Source of the DNA: Microbulbifer litoralis
GTDB taxonomy: Bacteria; Pseudomonadota; Gammaproteobacteria; Pseudomonadales; Cellvibrionaceae
Direction of reading: 5' to 3'
Assembly (NCBI RefSeq): GCF_023634065.1
Contig: NZ_JALKCV010000003.1
Location: 349,144 to 413,143, forward strand
DNA: 64,000 nucleotides
Part shown: positions 37,374-47,353 of the stretch, piece by piece
Layout: the number at the start of each line of letters is the position of its first letter
Position numbering within the stretch: the stretch's first letter is position 1
Position numbers and translations under genes: made by a program
Notes under the pieces: model-generated
Told to the model about the DNA's origin: nothing
Databases searched by the model: none
What the model saw: the letters and a program-made list of their open reading frames with translations, nothing else

Positions 37374-37997
37374 TCAGGCCCGATCCTCGCGCGGACGGCG
37401 TTCACCGCGGAAACCGGCTTCCGCCAGCCGCAGGCAGTGGTCGCGAATGTCCCTGGGCCAGTCGGCAATTTCCGCCACAAACAGATCCCGCTCACCGGCA
37501 AACAGGGCGCGGTTGGCTTCCTCAAAATGCGGGCGGTTTCCGGCCATTGCCTGCATAAAGCGATAGCAGGATTCCCGCGCCAAGCGGCGCCGGTCCCTGC
37601 CGCTATTGGCGCGCCGGCCATCCTCCACCAGTTTGCGCAGCGCCACCGAGGCGCCGCCAGGCTGGCTGTTCAACCACTCCCAGTGACGCGGCAGTAGTGT
37701 GACCTCCCGCGCCACCACACCGAGTTTCGGACGACCGCGGCCGCGCTTGGCGAGAGCCTCGGGCTGCTCGCGATCTCGGGGGGCCGGCTTCTGGCGACGC
37801 TCCACCTCTTCGATACTGCCGCGGAAATCCACTTCGACGATACGGCTATCGCGGTCGTCGAAGAGCAGCAGTGCGGCCAGTTGATCCTCGTCCAGCTCCC
37901 GTTTGCAAGTGCTCACTACCTCCGCGACACCACCGCTGGCAATGAGTTTTTCACCGAGGAAGGCGCTGCAGTGAGGCGCCGTTTCGCTGTTGGTCAT
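37374..37997 (-). CDS. DUF2239 family protein
   Basis: 207 residues of the DUF2239 family. Typical segments are an N-terminal strand-rich part (AFLGEKLIASGGVAEV ... LLLFDDRDSRIVEVDFRGS), the basic hinge KRGRGRPKLGVVAREVTLLPRHWEWL, and a C-terminal helix-rich part with GGASVALRKLVEDGRR. The basic region suggests DNA binding or a regulator, but no function is known. Its promoter region contains a perfect TATAAT flanked by two CCCGGG-centred palindromes. The GlxA-type regulator lies downstream on the same strand. Confidence 0.85.
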   Translation of the reverse strand: MTNSETAPHCSAFLGEKLIASGGVAEVVSTCKRELDEDQLAALLLFDDRDSRIVEVDFRGSIEEVERRQKPAPRDREQPEALAKRGRGRPKLGVVAREVTLLPRHWEWLNSQPGGASVALRKLVEDGRRANSGRDRRRLARESCYRFMQAMAGNRPHFEEANRALFAGERDLFVAEIADWPRDIRDHCLRLAEAGFRGERRPREDRA

Positions 37998-38016
37998 GCT
38001 ATGGACTCCACTGTTT

Positions 38017-38028
38017 TTACCCGGGTAA
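38017..38028. promoter_or_regulatory. palindrome TTACCCGGGTAA, candidate operator
   Basis: A perfect 12-bp palindrome just downstream of the predicted -10 box of the DUF2239 gene. A near copy lies 27 bp away (centre to centre) at 38042-38057. Confidence 0.7.
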
Positions 38029-38029
38029 T

Positions 38030-38035
38030 ATTATA
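38030..38035 (-). promoter_or_regulatory. -10 box of DUF2239 gene
   Basis: Perfect TATAAT on the minus strand. At 16-bp spacing the -35 region reads TTTTAC (38057-38052), which is weak and coincides with the second palindrome. Confidence 0.65.
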
Positions 38036-38041
38036 GGATAA

Positions 38042-38057
38042 TTTTGCCCGGGTAAAA
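38042..38057. promoter_or_regulatory. near-palindrome TTTTGCCCGGGTAAAA, candidate operator
   Basis: 16 bp, palindromic except for one G/T pair, overlapping the predicted -35 region of the DUF2239 gene and upstream of the divergent GNAT gene at 38129. Confidence 0.65.
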
Positions 38058-38128
38058 TTAATTACCGCCTAGGGGTTGTGTCCCGAACGGATTAGCATTG
38101 TTTGCAAGTATTCACTTACGGAGTTTGC

Positions 38129-38581
38129 ATGATACGCAGAGCGGTTGCCGGAGATCTGGAACGGCTAGAGCAGCTCTGGCTCTATACCGTGGTCACCAGC
38201 CACCCGAGCCTGCCGCGGACCTACTGGCGCGGACGCCTGGACGAATTCCGCCGGAGCTACCTGGGCGCGGAGAACTGCCTGGTCTTTTATGAAAGCCGCC
38301 GCGGTACGGCGGATGGCTTTGTCGTGGTTGGACGGGGGCAGGTGCTGGAGTTTCTCTGTATCACACCGGCCGTCGCCGGACGCGGCGGTGGCAGCGAGCT
38401 GATGCGGGCAGCCAAGGTTGGACGGGCACAGCTGGAGGCCACCTTGCTTCAGGAGAATCTAGGCGGACGCTATTTTCTGCAGCAGCACGGTTTCGTCGAG
38501 GCGGAGCGCAAGCCCAGCGCGACAGCGGCGCAGGCGGAAATCGTCATGCGCTATTCCGCCGGGCGCGAGGCGGCAGCTTGA
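38129..38581 (+). CDS. GNAT family N-acetyltransferase
   Basis: 150 residues beginning MIRRAVAGDLERLEQLW, the usual first strand and helix of the GNAT fold. The middle part LEFLCITPAVAGRGGGSELMRAAK contains the acetyl-CoA loop (Q/R-x-x-G-x-G/A, here AGRGGG). The start at 38129 is preceded by CGGAG at 38119-38123. The gene is divergent from the DUF2239 gene and may share its operators. Substrate unknown. Confidence 0.85.
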   Translation: MIRRAVAGDLERLEQLWLYTVVTSHPSLPRTYWRGRLDEFRRSYLGAENCLVFYESRRGTADGFVVVGRGQVLEFLCITPAVAGRGGGSELMRAAKVGRAQLEATLLQENLGGRYFLQQHGFVEAERKPSATAAQAEIVMRYSAGREAAA

Positions 38582-38612
38582 GCAATCGGTGGTCACAGGG
38601 CCGGCCCGTCAT

Positions 38613-38632
38613 ATAACCAAAACTTTAGTTAT
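38613..38632. promoter_or_regulatory. AT-rich dyad upstream of cysH
   Basis: ATAAC (38613-38617) and GTTAT (38628-38632) arms, 81 bp upstream of the cysH start. The position and AT-rich dyad would fit a CysB-type activator site, but CysB sites are degenerate, so this is tentative. Confidence 0.35.
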
Positions 38633-38713
38633 CACTCATTTTTATTGTTTCTCAATCCGATCTGGCGCGCGTAGGATTTCAGCTGTCCATTTACCAACGC
38701 AGCTTTGACAACC

Positions 38714-39391
38714 ATGGGACTGAACGCCAGCACTCGCAGTATCGTCGAACCGGAACGCACCTTTCACCACGGCGCCGACCTGGACGCACTCAACCGGCGC
38801 TTCAACGAAGCCCGGCCGAGCGAGATCATGCGCTTCACCATCGAAGAGGCGCAGAACCCGGTGGTGTTCACGAACTTCCGTCCGCTGGCCGTCGCCTTCC
38901 TGCACCTGGTGACCCGTGCCAAGCCGGATATTCCGGTGATCTGGGTGGATCATGGTTACAACACGCCGGAAACCTATCGGCATATCGAACGCCTGATCAA
39001 GGCGTTTGACCTCAACCTGTATACCTATTCGCCGAAGATGTCCGCGGCGCACTACAACGCTGTCTACGGCGGTATCCCCAAGCTGGATACTCCCGAGCAC
39101 GATTTCTTCTCCCGCACCGTGAAGCTGGAACCCTTCAACCGCGCGATGCAGGAATTGAAGCCGGATGTGTGGCTGAATGGTATCCGCCACGACCAGAACG
39201 CGCATCGCAAGGGGCTGGATGTCTTCACCAAAGGCAATCACGGTACCGTGCGCGTGGCGCCGATGTTCCACCTGAAGGAAATCGACGTCGAGGAGTATGT
39301 GTACGAGAACGACCTTCCCGACAACGATGTCTACTTCGATCCGACCAAGGGTGAGGAACACCGGGAGTGTGGGCTGTTGTTACAGAAATAG
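38714..39391 (+). CDS. cysH: phosphoadenylyl-sulfate reductase
   Basis: 225 residues. Reduces PAPS to sulfite with thioredoxin in sulfate assimilation. Seen motifs are VFTNFRPLAVAFLH, VIWVDHGYNTPETYRH and the C-terminal catalytic ECGLL. The four cysteines that bind an iron-sulfur cluster in APS reductases are absent, so PAPS is the likely substrate. The start is taken at MGLNASTRS; a TTG nine bases upstream is less likely. The gene is alone, with a bidirectional terminator shared with gyrB. Confidence 0.9.
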   Translation: MGLNASTRSIVEPERTFHHGADLDALNRRFNEARPSEIMRFTIEEAQNPVVFTNFRPLAVAFLHLVTRAKPDIPVIWVDHGYNTPETYRHIERLIKAFDLNLYTYSPKMSAAHYNAVYGGIPKLDTPEHDFFSRTVKLEPFNRAMQELKPDVWLNGIRHDQNAHRKGLDVFTKGNHGTVRVAPMFHLKEIDVEEYVYENDLPDNDVYFDPTKGEEHRECGLLLQK

Positions 39392-39412
39392 ATCCTGTCA
39401 TCCTGGAATGAG

Positions 39413-39441
39413 AAACGGCCGCTTTGCGCGGCCGTTTTCGT
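39413..39441. terminator. bidirectional terminator cysH/gyrB
   Basis: AAACGGCCGC (39413-39422) and GCGGCCGTTT (39428-39437) form a perfect 10-bp stem with a 5-base loop and T-rich flank on the plus strand (A-rich on the left side serves the other strand). It lies between the convergent cysH and gyrB genes. Confidence 0.85.
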
Positions 39442-39483
39442 TTAGGGGAGCTTGTCTACCGGGGCCTCTTTAGGCCAACCTCC

Positions 39484-39495
39484 CCCGAGTCCCGA
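39484..39495. repeat. CCCGAGT heptamer downstream of gyrB
   Basis: CCCGAGTCCCGA six bases beyond the gyrB stop; the sense strand of gyrB reads TCGGGACTCGGG. This is one and a half copies of the heptamer seen at 7036 and 12823. Confidence 0.75.
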
Positions 39496-39500
39496 ACAGA

Positions 39501-41921
<2,421 letters not shown>

Positions 41922-41925
41922 TTAC

Positions 41926-43044
41926 TCACTCCATCAAATTGCGGGGCCGATCGGATTCGGCACTGATACGCCCATGTTCCACGTGGAACACTGTCGGGCA
42001 ATTCCAGGGTGAAGCCAGGGTCAGCCAGGGACGGCTGGTGGCTTCACGGTCAATTCCTGTCACCAGCACCTGGCTGGCACAGCGACTTACCCACTGGGCA
42101 AATCGGCTCTGATTATCTTCATCCAGCTCAGCCGGCAGGTCGTCCACCAGGAATACCGGTTTCTGGTTCCTTTGGCGCACAAGCTCGGCCATGGCAGTGC
42201 GCAGCGCGCAGACCAACATCTTTTGCTGGCCGCGGGAGAGGATATTCTGTGCTGCCTCGCCGGCGACGCTGAAACGCAGATCAGCCCGGTGCGGGCCACT
42301 GCGGGTATGCCCCTGGGCAAGGTCTCCATCGCGGGATTCCACCAGTGCCTGGCGCAGATCCGACTCCTTGCGCCAACCGCGCCGATAGGACATTTCCACC
42401 CGCGCCAACGGCGAATCCGGCAACTCGCGGATAAAAGCGGAGGTGGTGGCATGCAGTTCAGTGAACACAGCCCGGCGCAATTCGTCGACTCGATTTCCAC
42501 TTTCCGCGAGTCGCTGCTCCCAGATATCCATCAAATCAGCGCTGATTTTACCACGTCGGAGCAGCGCATTTCGCTGACGCAATGCGATCTGGTAGTTTTT
42601 CCATTCCTGCGCGTAATGATGTTCCACGTGGAACACCGTCCAGTCCAACAACTTCCGCCGCACACCGGGGCCGCCGTCCAGTGCGGCGAAACTGTCACTA
42701 TTGATGACCTGCAGTGGCAGACAGCTGGCCAACTGGGAGCTGGACTCCGCCGGCGCACGATTGATGCGAATACGCCCCCCGCCGCTGCGCAACCGCTCGA
42801 CTCCGAGCTGGAAACCGCTGTCCAGCAGACCAAAGACGGTCAGCGTGTCCTGACCTTCCTGGATCACCGCCCGGTGCTGGCGGGAGCGAAAGGAGCGGCC
42901 TGTCGCCAGCATATGCACCGCCTCCAGCAGCGACGTCTTGCCGCTGCCGTTGACACCAAAGAAAAGGTTCACGCCCCGCCCCAGCGCCAGATCAGCGCTG
43001 TCGATATTGCGAAAATGGGCCAGCGACAACCGGGTCAGCGCCAC
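41926..43044 (-). CDS. recF: DNA replication and repair protein RecF
   Basis: 372 residues. SMC-like ATPase that helps load RecA at gaps. Walker A is GVNGSGKTSLLE near residue 30, the signature region SRGQQKMLVCALR and Walker B VFLVDDLPAELDE. The GTG at 43042-43044 is chosen because GAGGAGGGG precedes it and the next residues, ALTRLSLAHFRNI, align with RecF. Two perfect parS palindromes lie in the gene and both encode VFHVEH. It is 4 bp before gyrB and 127 bp after dnaN. Confidence 0.95.
   Translation of the reverse strand: MALTRLSLAHFRNIDSADLALGRGVNLFFGVNGSGKTSLLEAVHMLATGRSFRSRQHRAVIQEGQDTLTVFGLLDSGFQLGVERLRSGGGRIRINRAPAESSSQLASCLPLQVINSDSFAALDGGPGVRRKLLDWTVFHVEHHYAQEWKNYQIALRQRNALLRRGKISADLMDIWEQRLAESGNRVDELRRAVFTELHATTSAFIRELPDSPLARVEMSYRRGWRKESDLRQALVESRDGDLAQGHTRSGPHRADLRFSVAGEAAQNILSRGQQKMLVCALRTAMAELVRQRNQKPVFLVDDLPAELDEDNQSRFAQWVSRCASQVLVTGIDREATSRPWLTLASPWNCPTVFHVEHGRISAESDRPRNLME
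41975..41990. promoter_or_regulatory. parS: parS centromere site 1 (within recF)
   Basis: TGTTCCACGTGGAACA, a perfect 16-bp palindrome of the universal chromosomal parS consensus bound by ParB. It lies near the 3' end of recF. Confidence 0.93.
42620..42635. promoter_or_regulatory. parS: parS centromere site 2 (within recF)
   Basis: A second identical TGTTCCACGTGGAACA, 645 bp from the first, in the middle of recF and in the same codon frame. Confidence 0.93.
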
Positions 43045-43171
43045 GGCCCCTCCTCTCGCGCACCGGGCATCAGCACACAGGGAGCAGGATCGCTGTCCCA
43101 ATATAAAAAGACCGCCATCCCGGGGAAGATGGCGGCTTTTTCAGTCGAAAACGGCAGGCGGTCGAAAGTCA

Positions 43172-44278
43172 TCAGAGCCGCATCGGCATAATCACATAAA
43201 CCGCATCGCCCTCTTCCGGCTGTTGCAACAGCGCACTACTGTTGGCATCCGCCAAGCCGATACGGATCTGGTCGCTGTGAATGGCACCGGTCACATCCAG
43301 CAGGTAGCCGACATTGAAGCCGATCTCCAAAGGCTCGCCGACATAGTCCACCACCAGCTGCTCCTCGGCCTCCTCCTGCTCCGGGTTATTGGCGACAATC
43401 TGCAGCGACCCCTCGGACACCTGCAGGCGCACACCGCGATACTTCTCGTTGGACAGAATGGCCGCGCGGGAAAACGCCTGGCGCATCGCCTGGCGATCGG
43501 CAAAAATCTCGTTACCGGTCGCGCGCGGCAATACCCGCTCGTAATCCGGGAATTTGCCGTCCACCAGTTTGGAGGTGAAAGTGAACTGGCCACTGATAAC
43601 GCGGATATGGTTGTTGCCCAACACCACATCGGCCTGCGCGTCGTTGTCTTCCAGCAGCCTGCCCAGTTCCAGTACGCCCTTGCGCGGTACGATTGCCTGG
43701 ATCGGCGACTCCACATTCAGGCCCGGGGCGTCGCGGTCGCAAAGCGCCAGCCGGTGGCCATCAGTGGCCACGGCGCGCAACTGCTGCGGGCGACATTCGA
43801 GCAGCAGGCCGTTCAGGTAGTAGCGCACATCCTGCTGCGCCATGGCGAAGCTGGTGGCTTCGATCAGGCGGCGAATCTCGCGCTGGGAAATGGCAAAGCG
43901 GGTCTGGGCGCTGGTCTCCTCCTGGTTCGGGAAGTCCGCTGCCGGCAGGGTCGACAGCTGGAAGCGGCTGCGACCACTGCGCAGCACCAGGCGCTCGCCG
44001 TCGCGCTCGAACTTAAGCTCGGCGCCATCGGGCAGTGAGCGGCAGATATCCAGCAACTTGCGCGCCGGCACCGTCACCTCACCCTCCATTTCCACGCCGT
44101 CCACCGGCAGGCGGCCGACGATCTCCACCTCCAGGTCGGTACCGGTCAGGGCCAGCTCCTGTCCCTGCAACTGCATCAGCACATTGGACAGCACCGGCAG
44201 GGTCTGGCGCTTTTCCACCACACCGGCAACCAGTTGCAACGGCTTGAGAAGGGCGTCCCGGCTCACATTGAATTTCAT
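43172..44278 (-). CDS. dnaN: DNA polymerase III beta clamp
   Basis: 368 residues, the usual length. Starts MKFNVSRDALLKPLQLVAGVVEKRQTLPVLSNV in the family pattern, and the C-terminus is YVIMPMRL, the conserved peptide-binding end. Three similar domains encircle DNA. It lies 93 bp downstream of dnaA on the minus strand and precedes recF. Confidence 0.98.
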   Translation of the reverse strand: MKFNVSRDALLKPLQLVAGVVEKRQTLPVLSNVLMQLQGQELALTGTDLEVEIVGRLPVDGVEMEGEVTVPARKLLDICRSLPDGAELKFERDGERLVLRSGRSRFQLSTLPAADFPNQEETSAQTRFAISQREIRRLIEATSFAMAQQDVRYYLNGLLLECRPQQLRAVATDGHRLALCDRDAPGLNVESPIQAIVPRKGVLELGRLLEDNDAQADVVLGNNHIRVISGQFTFTSKLVDGKFPDYERVLPRATGNEIFADRQAMRQAFSRAAILSNEKYRGVRLQVSEGSLQIVANNPEQEEAEEQLVVDYVGEPLEIGFNVGYLLDVTGAIHSDQIRIGLADANSSALLQQPEEGDAVYVIMPMRL

Positions 44279-44371
44279 CGGTAGTTTCGCCTTGTTAGTC
44301 GGTTTGTTCTTTGGGGAATGCCTGAAATGCCGATCACTGCCAGTCGGGCATATCCCAGTCTTGTCAGGGGA

Positions 44372-45985
44372 TCAGGTCGTCAGCGAGCGCGTCAGCAGTT
44401 TGACGTCCTCGCGGATATCCGCATCGGATTCCTGCAATTGGCGGATTTTACGGCAGGCGTGCAGCACCGTGGTGTGATCCCGCCCGCCAAAAGCGTCGCC
44501 AATCTCCGGCAGGCTGTGGTTGGTCAGCTCCTTGGCCAGCGACATGGCCACCTGGCGCGGGCGCGCCACCGAGCGGCTGCGTCGCTTGGAGAGCAGATCG
44601 GCCACCTTGATCTTGTAGTACTCGGCCACCACGCGCTGGATATTGTCCACACTCACCAGCCGGTCCTGAAGCGCCAACAGATCCTTGAGCGCCTCACGCA
44701 CGAGAATATCGTCGATCGGGCGGCCGGTGAACTGGGCGTTCGCAATGACCCGCCTCAGCGCCCCTTCCAGCTCGCGCACATTGGAGCGAATACGCTGGGC
44801 GATAAAGAATGCGGAGTCATGGGGCAGGTCCACACCCACCTGCTCCGCCTTTTTCATCAGGATGGCCACCCTTGTCTCCAGTTCCGGCGGTTCCACCGCA
44901 ACCGTCAGCCCCCAGCCAAAGCGGGACTTGAGGCGCTCCTCCAGGCCATCGATCTCTTTCGGGTAGCGATCGCAGGTGAGGATGATCTGCTGGCCACCCT
45001 CAAGCAGCGCGTTGAAGGTATGGAAGAACTCCTCCTGGGAGCGCTCCTTGCCGGCAAAGAACTGGATATCATCGATCAGCAGTGCATCCACAGAGCGGTA
45101 GTAGCGCTTGAAATCGCTGATCGCATTCAACTGCAATGCCTTGACCATATCCGCGACAAAGCGCTCCGAGTGCAGGTAGACCACTTTCGCGTTCGGATTG
45201 CGCTCCATCAGGGCGTTGCCCACCGCGTGCATCAGGTGAGTCTTACCCAGGCCCACACCGCCGTATATAAAGAGGGGATTGTAGGCACCGCCGGGGTTAT
45301 CGGAGATCTGCTGCGCGGCCGCCAGGCCCAACTGGTTGGACTTACCCTCGACAAAGGATTTGAAGGTAAAATTGCGGTTGAGGGAACTGCCGTGCTTGAT
45401 CGCCCCCTCGACCTCGACATTGCGCGCCGGCGGCGGCTCGGCCGCAGGGCGCTGCGTTGGCGAACGCAGGTCAGTCAACGCCAGTTCGCCACTGGTAATC
45501 TGGTCGGCAGTCGCCTCTTCCGCTGCGGCGCGCGACGCCGCACTGGCATCGTGGCCGCCGAAACGGGCCTGTGGGGCAGCGCCGAACTGCGCACCGGCGG
45601 GACTCTGACGCCGCCCCACGGGAGCCGCCGCGACTCCCGGTTGCGGCGCGCCACCGCCGAAAGTGTCGTCGGCCCGCGGGCGCTCGGCAGCGGGACGGCT
45701 GCGCTGGAAGCGCGTGGGGCGGCCACCCGCCGGGCGGCGCTCGGTGATGTCCAGCACCACCTGCGGCGGCTGTTCGCCGCCAAAATGCTGTACCAACTCC
45801 AGGATGCGGTTCAGGAACTTGTCTCCCACCCAGTCGCGCACAAAGCGGTTGGGCGCCAGCAGGCGCATCTCTCCGGCCGCGGCAGCGGAACTGACCCGAA
45901 GCGGCCTGATCCAGGTATTGAACTGCTGTGACGGCAATTCATCCTGCAAACAGGTGGCACACTGCTTCCATACGGATTCAGACAA
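44372..45985 (-). CDS. dnaA: chromosomal replication initiator DnaA
   Basis: 537 residues from a TTG at 45983-45985, preceded by AGGGGG at a suitable distance; the residues [28 protein letters not shown] match domain I of DnaA. Domain II (about 80-190) is an unusually long Pro/Ala/Arg-rich linker, explaining the length above E. coli's 467. Domain III has Walker [10 protein letters not shown] (near 245) and Walker [10 protein letters not shown]; domain IV has the DnaA-box-binding [15 protein letters not shown]. The frame continues upstream to 46171 but does not look coding. DnaA boxes lie upstream. Confidence 0.97.
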   Translation of the reverse strand: MSESVWKQCATCLQDELPSQQFNTWIRPLRVSSAAAAGEMRLLAPNRFVRDWVGDKFLNRILELVQHFGGEQPPQVVLDITERRPAGGRPTRFQRSRPAAERPRADDTFGGGAPQPGVAAAPVGRRQSPAGAQFGAAPQARFGGHDASAASRAAAEEATADQITSGELALTDLRSPTQRPAAEPPPARNVEVEGAIKHGSSLNRNFTFKSFVEGKSNQLGLAAAQQISDNPGGAYNPLFIYGGVGLGKTHLMHAVGNALMERNPNAKVVYLHSERFVADMVKALQLNAISDFKRYYRSVDALLIDDIQFFAGKERSQEEFFHTFNALLEGGQQIILTCDRYPKEIDGLEERLKSRFGWGLTVAVEPPELETRVAILMKKAEQVGVDLPHDSAFFIAQRIRSNVRELEGALRRVIANAQFTGRPIDDILVREALKDLLALQDRLVSVDNIQRVVAEYYKIKVADLLSKRRSRSVARPRQVAMSLAKELTNHSLPEIGDAFGGRDHTTVLHACRKIRQLQESDADIREDVKLLTRSLTT

Positions 45986-46076
45986 GAAACCCCCTAAAAC
46001 CCCAACAAAAGAGACCTGGATAAAGGCGACAAACCGGTATTGCGTTTTGTCCGGGGCCGCCGAAAAAGATTCGGGC

Positions 46077-46105
46077 AGTATACCTCTGCCCCCCAATGTT
46101 ATCCA
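46077..46105 (-). promoter_or_regulatory. possible dnaA promoter
   Basis: On the minus strand, TATACT (46082-46077) with a weak TGGATA -35 at 17-bp spacing (46105-46100). The -35 overlaps the DnaA box at 46099-46107, which would allow autorepression. Confidence 0.4.
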
Positions 46106-46107
46106 CA
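46099..46107 (+). promoter_or_regulatory. DnaA box, perfect consensus
   Basis: TTATCCACA, identical to the E. coli consensus, upstream of dnaA. Confidence 0.85.
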
Positions 46108-46205
46108 GAAAAAGGCAGCTTTGAAGAAAAAAAGCGCTCGAAAAGTGCCGGACAATCAAAGGCTTGCACACTATTTAGCCAGACAATGCCCCACTCCTCG
46201 GAATT

Positions 46206-46230
46206 TCATCCACAGGCAATCTGTGGATAT
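46206..46230. promoter_or_regulatory. pair of converging DnaA-like boxes
   Basis: TCATCCACA (46206-46214) and the inverted ATATCCACA (46222-46230, read on the minus strand). Together they form the palindrome ATCCACAG-N5-CTGTGGAT. Confidence 0.65.
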
Positions 46231-46362
46231 CTTGGGGTCAATCGGTGGGCATTCGGGATTATTCGCGCCGACTCAATCACTTGCCATCGCGGTCGTCAAA
46301 ACGTACGCGTGTACCGGTCGATGCCATCCATCGCGAAGCGCTATTTATTGGCTCCCGGCGCG

Positions 46363-46391
46363 TTGATTTAACTGGTGCCTTTCTATACAAT
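46363..46391 (+). promoter_or_regulatory. rpmH promoter
   Basis: TTGATT (46363-46368), 17 bp, TACAAT (46386-46391), 119 bp upstream of the rpmH start. Confidence 0.7.
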
Positions 46392-46509
46392 CCGCGGCCT
46401 TCGCAGCGCATTGCTCCGCCTGCGCCGGTCGATACCGGAACCGGAGCTCAGGCGGCGGCCGGGGACCTCCCCGAGAAATTCCGAATACAAAGTCTCAGGT
46501 AGCAAGACA

Positions 46510-46644
46510 ATGAAACGTACATTTCAACCCAGCAACTTGAAGCGCAAGCGCAACCACGGTTTCCGCGCCCGCATGGCCACCAAGAACGGTCGCAAGATCC
46601 TGGCCCGCCGTCGCGCCAAAGGCCGCAAAGTCCTGTCCGCATAA
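46510..46644 (+). CDS. rpmH: 50S ribosomal protein L34
   Basis: 44 residues, [20 protein letters not shown] onward, the invariant basic L34 sequence. ATG start, preceded by a promoter. It heads the rpmH-rnpA-yidD-yidC-mnmE cluster. A small hairpin (TCCCGC-GGAT-GCGGGA, 46651-46666) follows it before rnpA. Confidence 0.98.
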   Translation: MKRTFQPSNLKRKRNHGFRARMATKNGRKILARRRAKGRKVLSA

Positions 46645-46650
46645 AATGCT

Positions 46651-46666
46651 TCCCGCGGATGCGGGA
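46651..46666 (+). other. hairpin between rpmH and rnpA
   Basis: TCCCGC-GGAT-GCGGGA just after the rpmH stop. It sits before the rnpA ribosome region and could attenuate or stabilise the transcript, giving different levels of L34 and RnpA; there is no T tract right after it. Confidence 0.5.
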
Positions 46667-46678
46667 GCCCCTCCTTTT

Positions 46679-47101
46679 ATGCCACAGACGCGCAGCGACT
46701 TCGGATTCCCCAAGCCGCTGCGTTTGCTGAACGCGGCCCAGTATCGCGCTGTCTTCTCCGGCACACAGATCCGCGCCGCGCACCCCAATCTGCTGATTCT
46801 CGCCAGCCGGAATGATCTCGGGCACCCGCGCCTGGGCCTGGTCATGGCCAAGAAACACGTCCGCAACGCCACCGACCGCAACCGCATCAAACGTATCGCC
46901 CGCGAGACCTTCCGCCTGCGACAGCACCAGTTGCCGGCCGTCGACGCGGTGGTACTCGCCCGCCCCGGCGCCGGGGCGCTGGACAATGCCGCGCTGGGCA
47001 AGCTGTTCGACAAGCTGTGGCGCAAACTGGCCAAACGCGCACAACAACCCGCAACCGGGAACCGGCACACCGGGGAGCGGAAACGCAGGCGCGCACCGTG
47101 A
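46679..47101 (+). CDS. rnpA: ribonuclease P protein component
   Basis: 140 residues. The start at 46679 places FGFPKPLRLL where RnpA normally begins; an ATG at 46646 adds 11 unlikely residues. The RNR motif appears as ATDRNRIKRIARETFRLR. The Arg-rich C-terminus (GERKRRRAP) extends past the usual end. Its stop overlaps the yidD GTG (GTGA). Confidence 0.94.
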   Translation: MPQTRSDFGFPKPLRLLNAAQYRAVFSGTQIRAAHPNLLILASRNDLGHPRLGLVMAKKHVRNATDRNRIKRIARETFRLRQHQLPAVDAVVLARPGAGALDNAALGKLFDKLWRKLAKRAQQPATGNRHTGERKRRRAP

Positions 47102-47349
47102 CCCGCCTCGCCATCAAACTGATCCATGTCTATCGCTACCTGGCCAGTCCCTGGGTCGGCAACCAGTGTCGTTTCTACCCCACTTGCTCGCATTATGCGG
47201 AAGAGGCATTAAAAACCCACGGATTCCTGAAAGGGGGTTATTTAAGCGTCCGGCGCCTTATAAAATGCCACCCCTGGCATCCCGGCGGACTGGACCCGGT
47301 TCCCCCCGCCCGTGAACCAACCGACCCGAAACCCCGCTCAACTAGGTAA
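47098..47349 (+). CDS. yidD: membrane protein insertion efficiency factor YidD
   Basis: 83 residues from a GTG overlapping the rnpA stop. The conserved signature is YRYLASPWVGNQCRFYPTCSHYAEEAL and then GFLKGGYLSVRRLIKCHPWHPGG. Cysteines (NQCRF, PTCSHY, KCHPWH) are conserved. Encoded between rnpA and yidC, as in most bacteria; it helps YidC insert proteins. Confidence 0.94.
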   Translation: MTRLAIKLIHVYRYLASPWVGNQCRFYPTCSHYAEEALKTHGFLKGGYLSVRRLIKCHPWHPGGLDPVPPAREPTDPKPRSTR

Positions 47350-47353
47350 CAAG

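Larger units (their letters stand above)
45986..46509. other. dnaA-rpmH intergenic region with DnaA boxes
   Basis: 524 bp between divergent dnaA and rpmH, the classical origin locus of pseudomonads. It carries a perfect DnaA box at 46099-46107 and a converging pair at 46206-46230, plus the promoter of rpmH. It has only modest AT-rich stretches, so it may serve dnaA autoregulation more than initiation. Confidence 0.7.

Noticed and set aside
45986..46171. Longer DnaA start 62 codons upstream
   Set aside because: The extra residues would precede the conserved domain I start and overlap promoter and DnaA-box sequences; the TTG with AGGGGG fits better.
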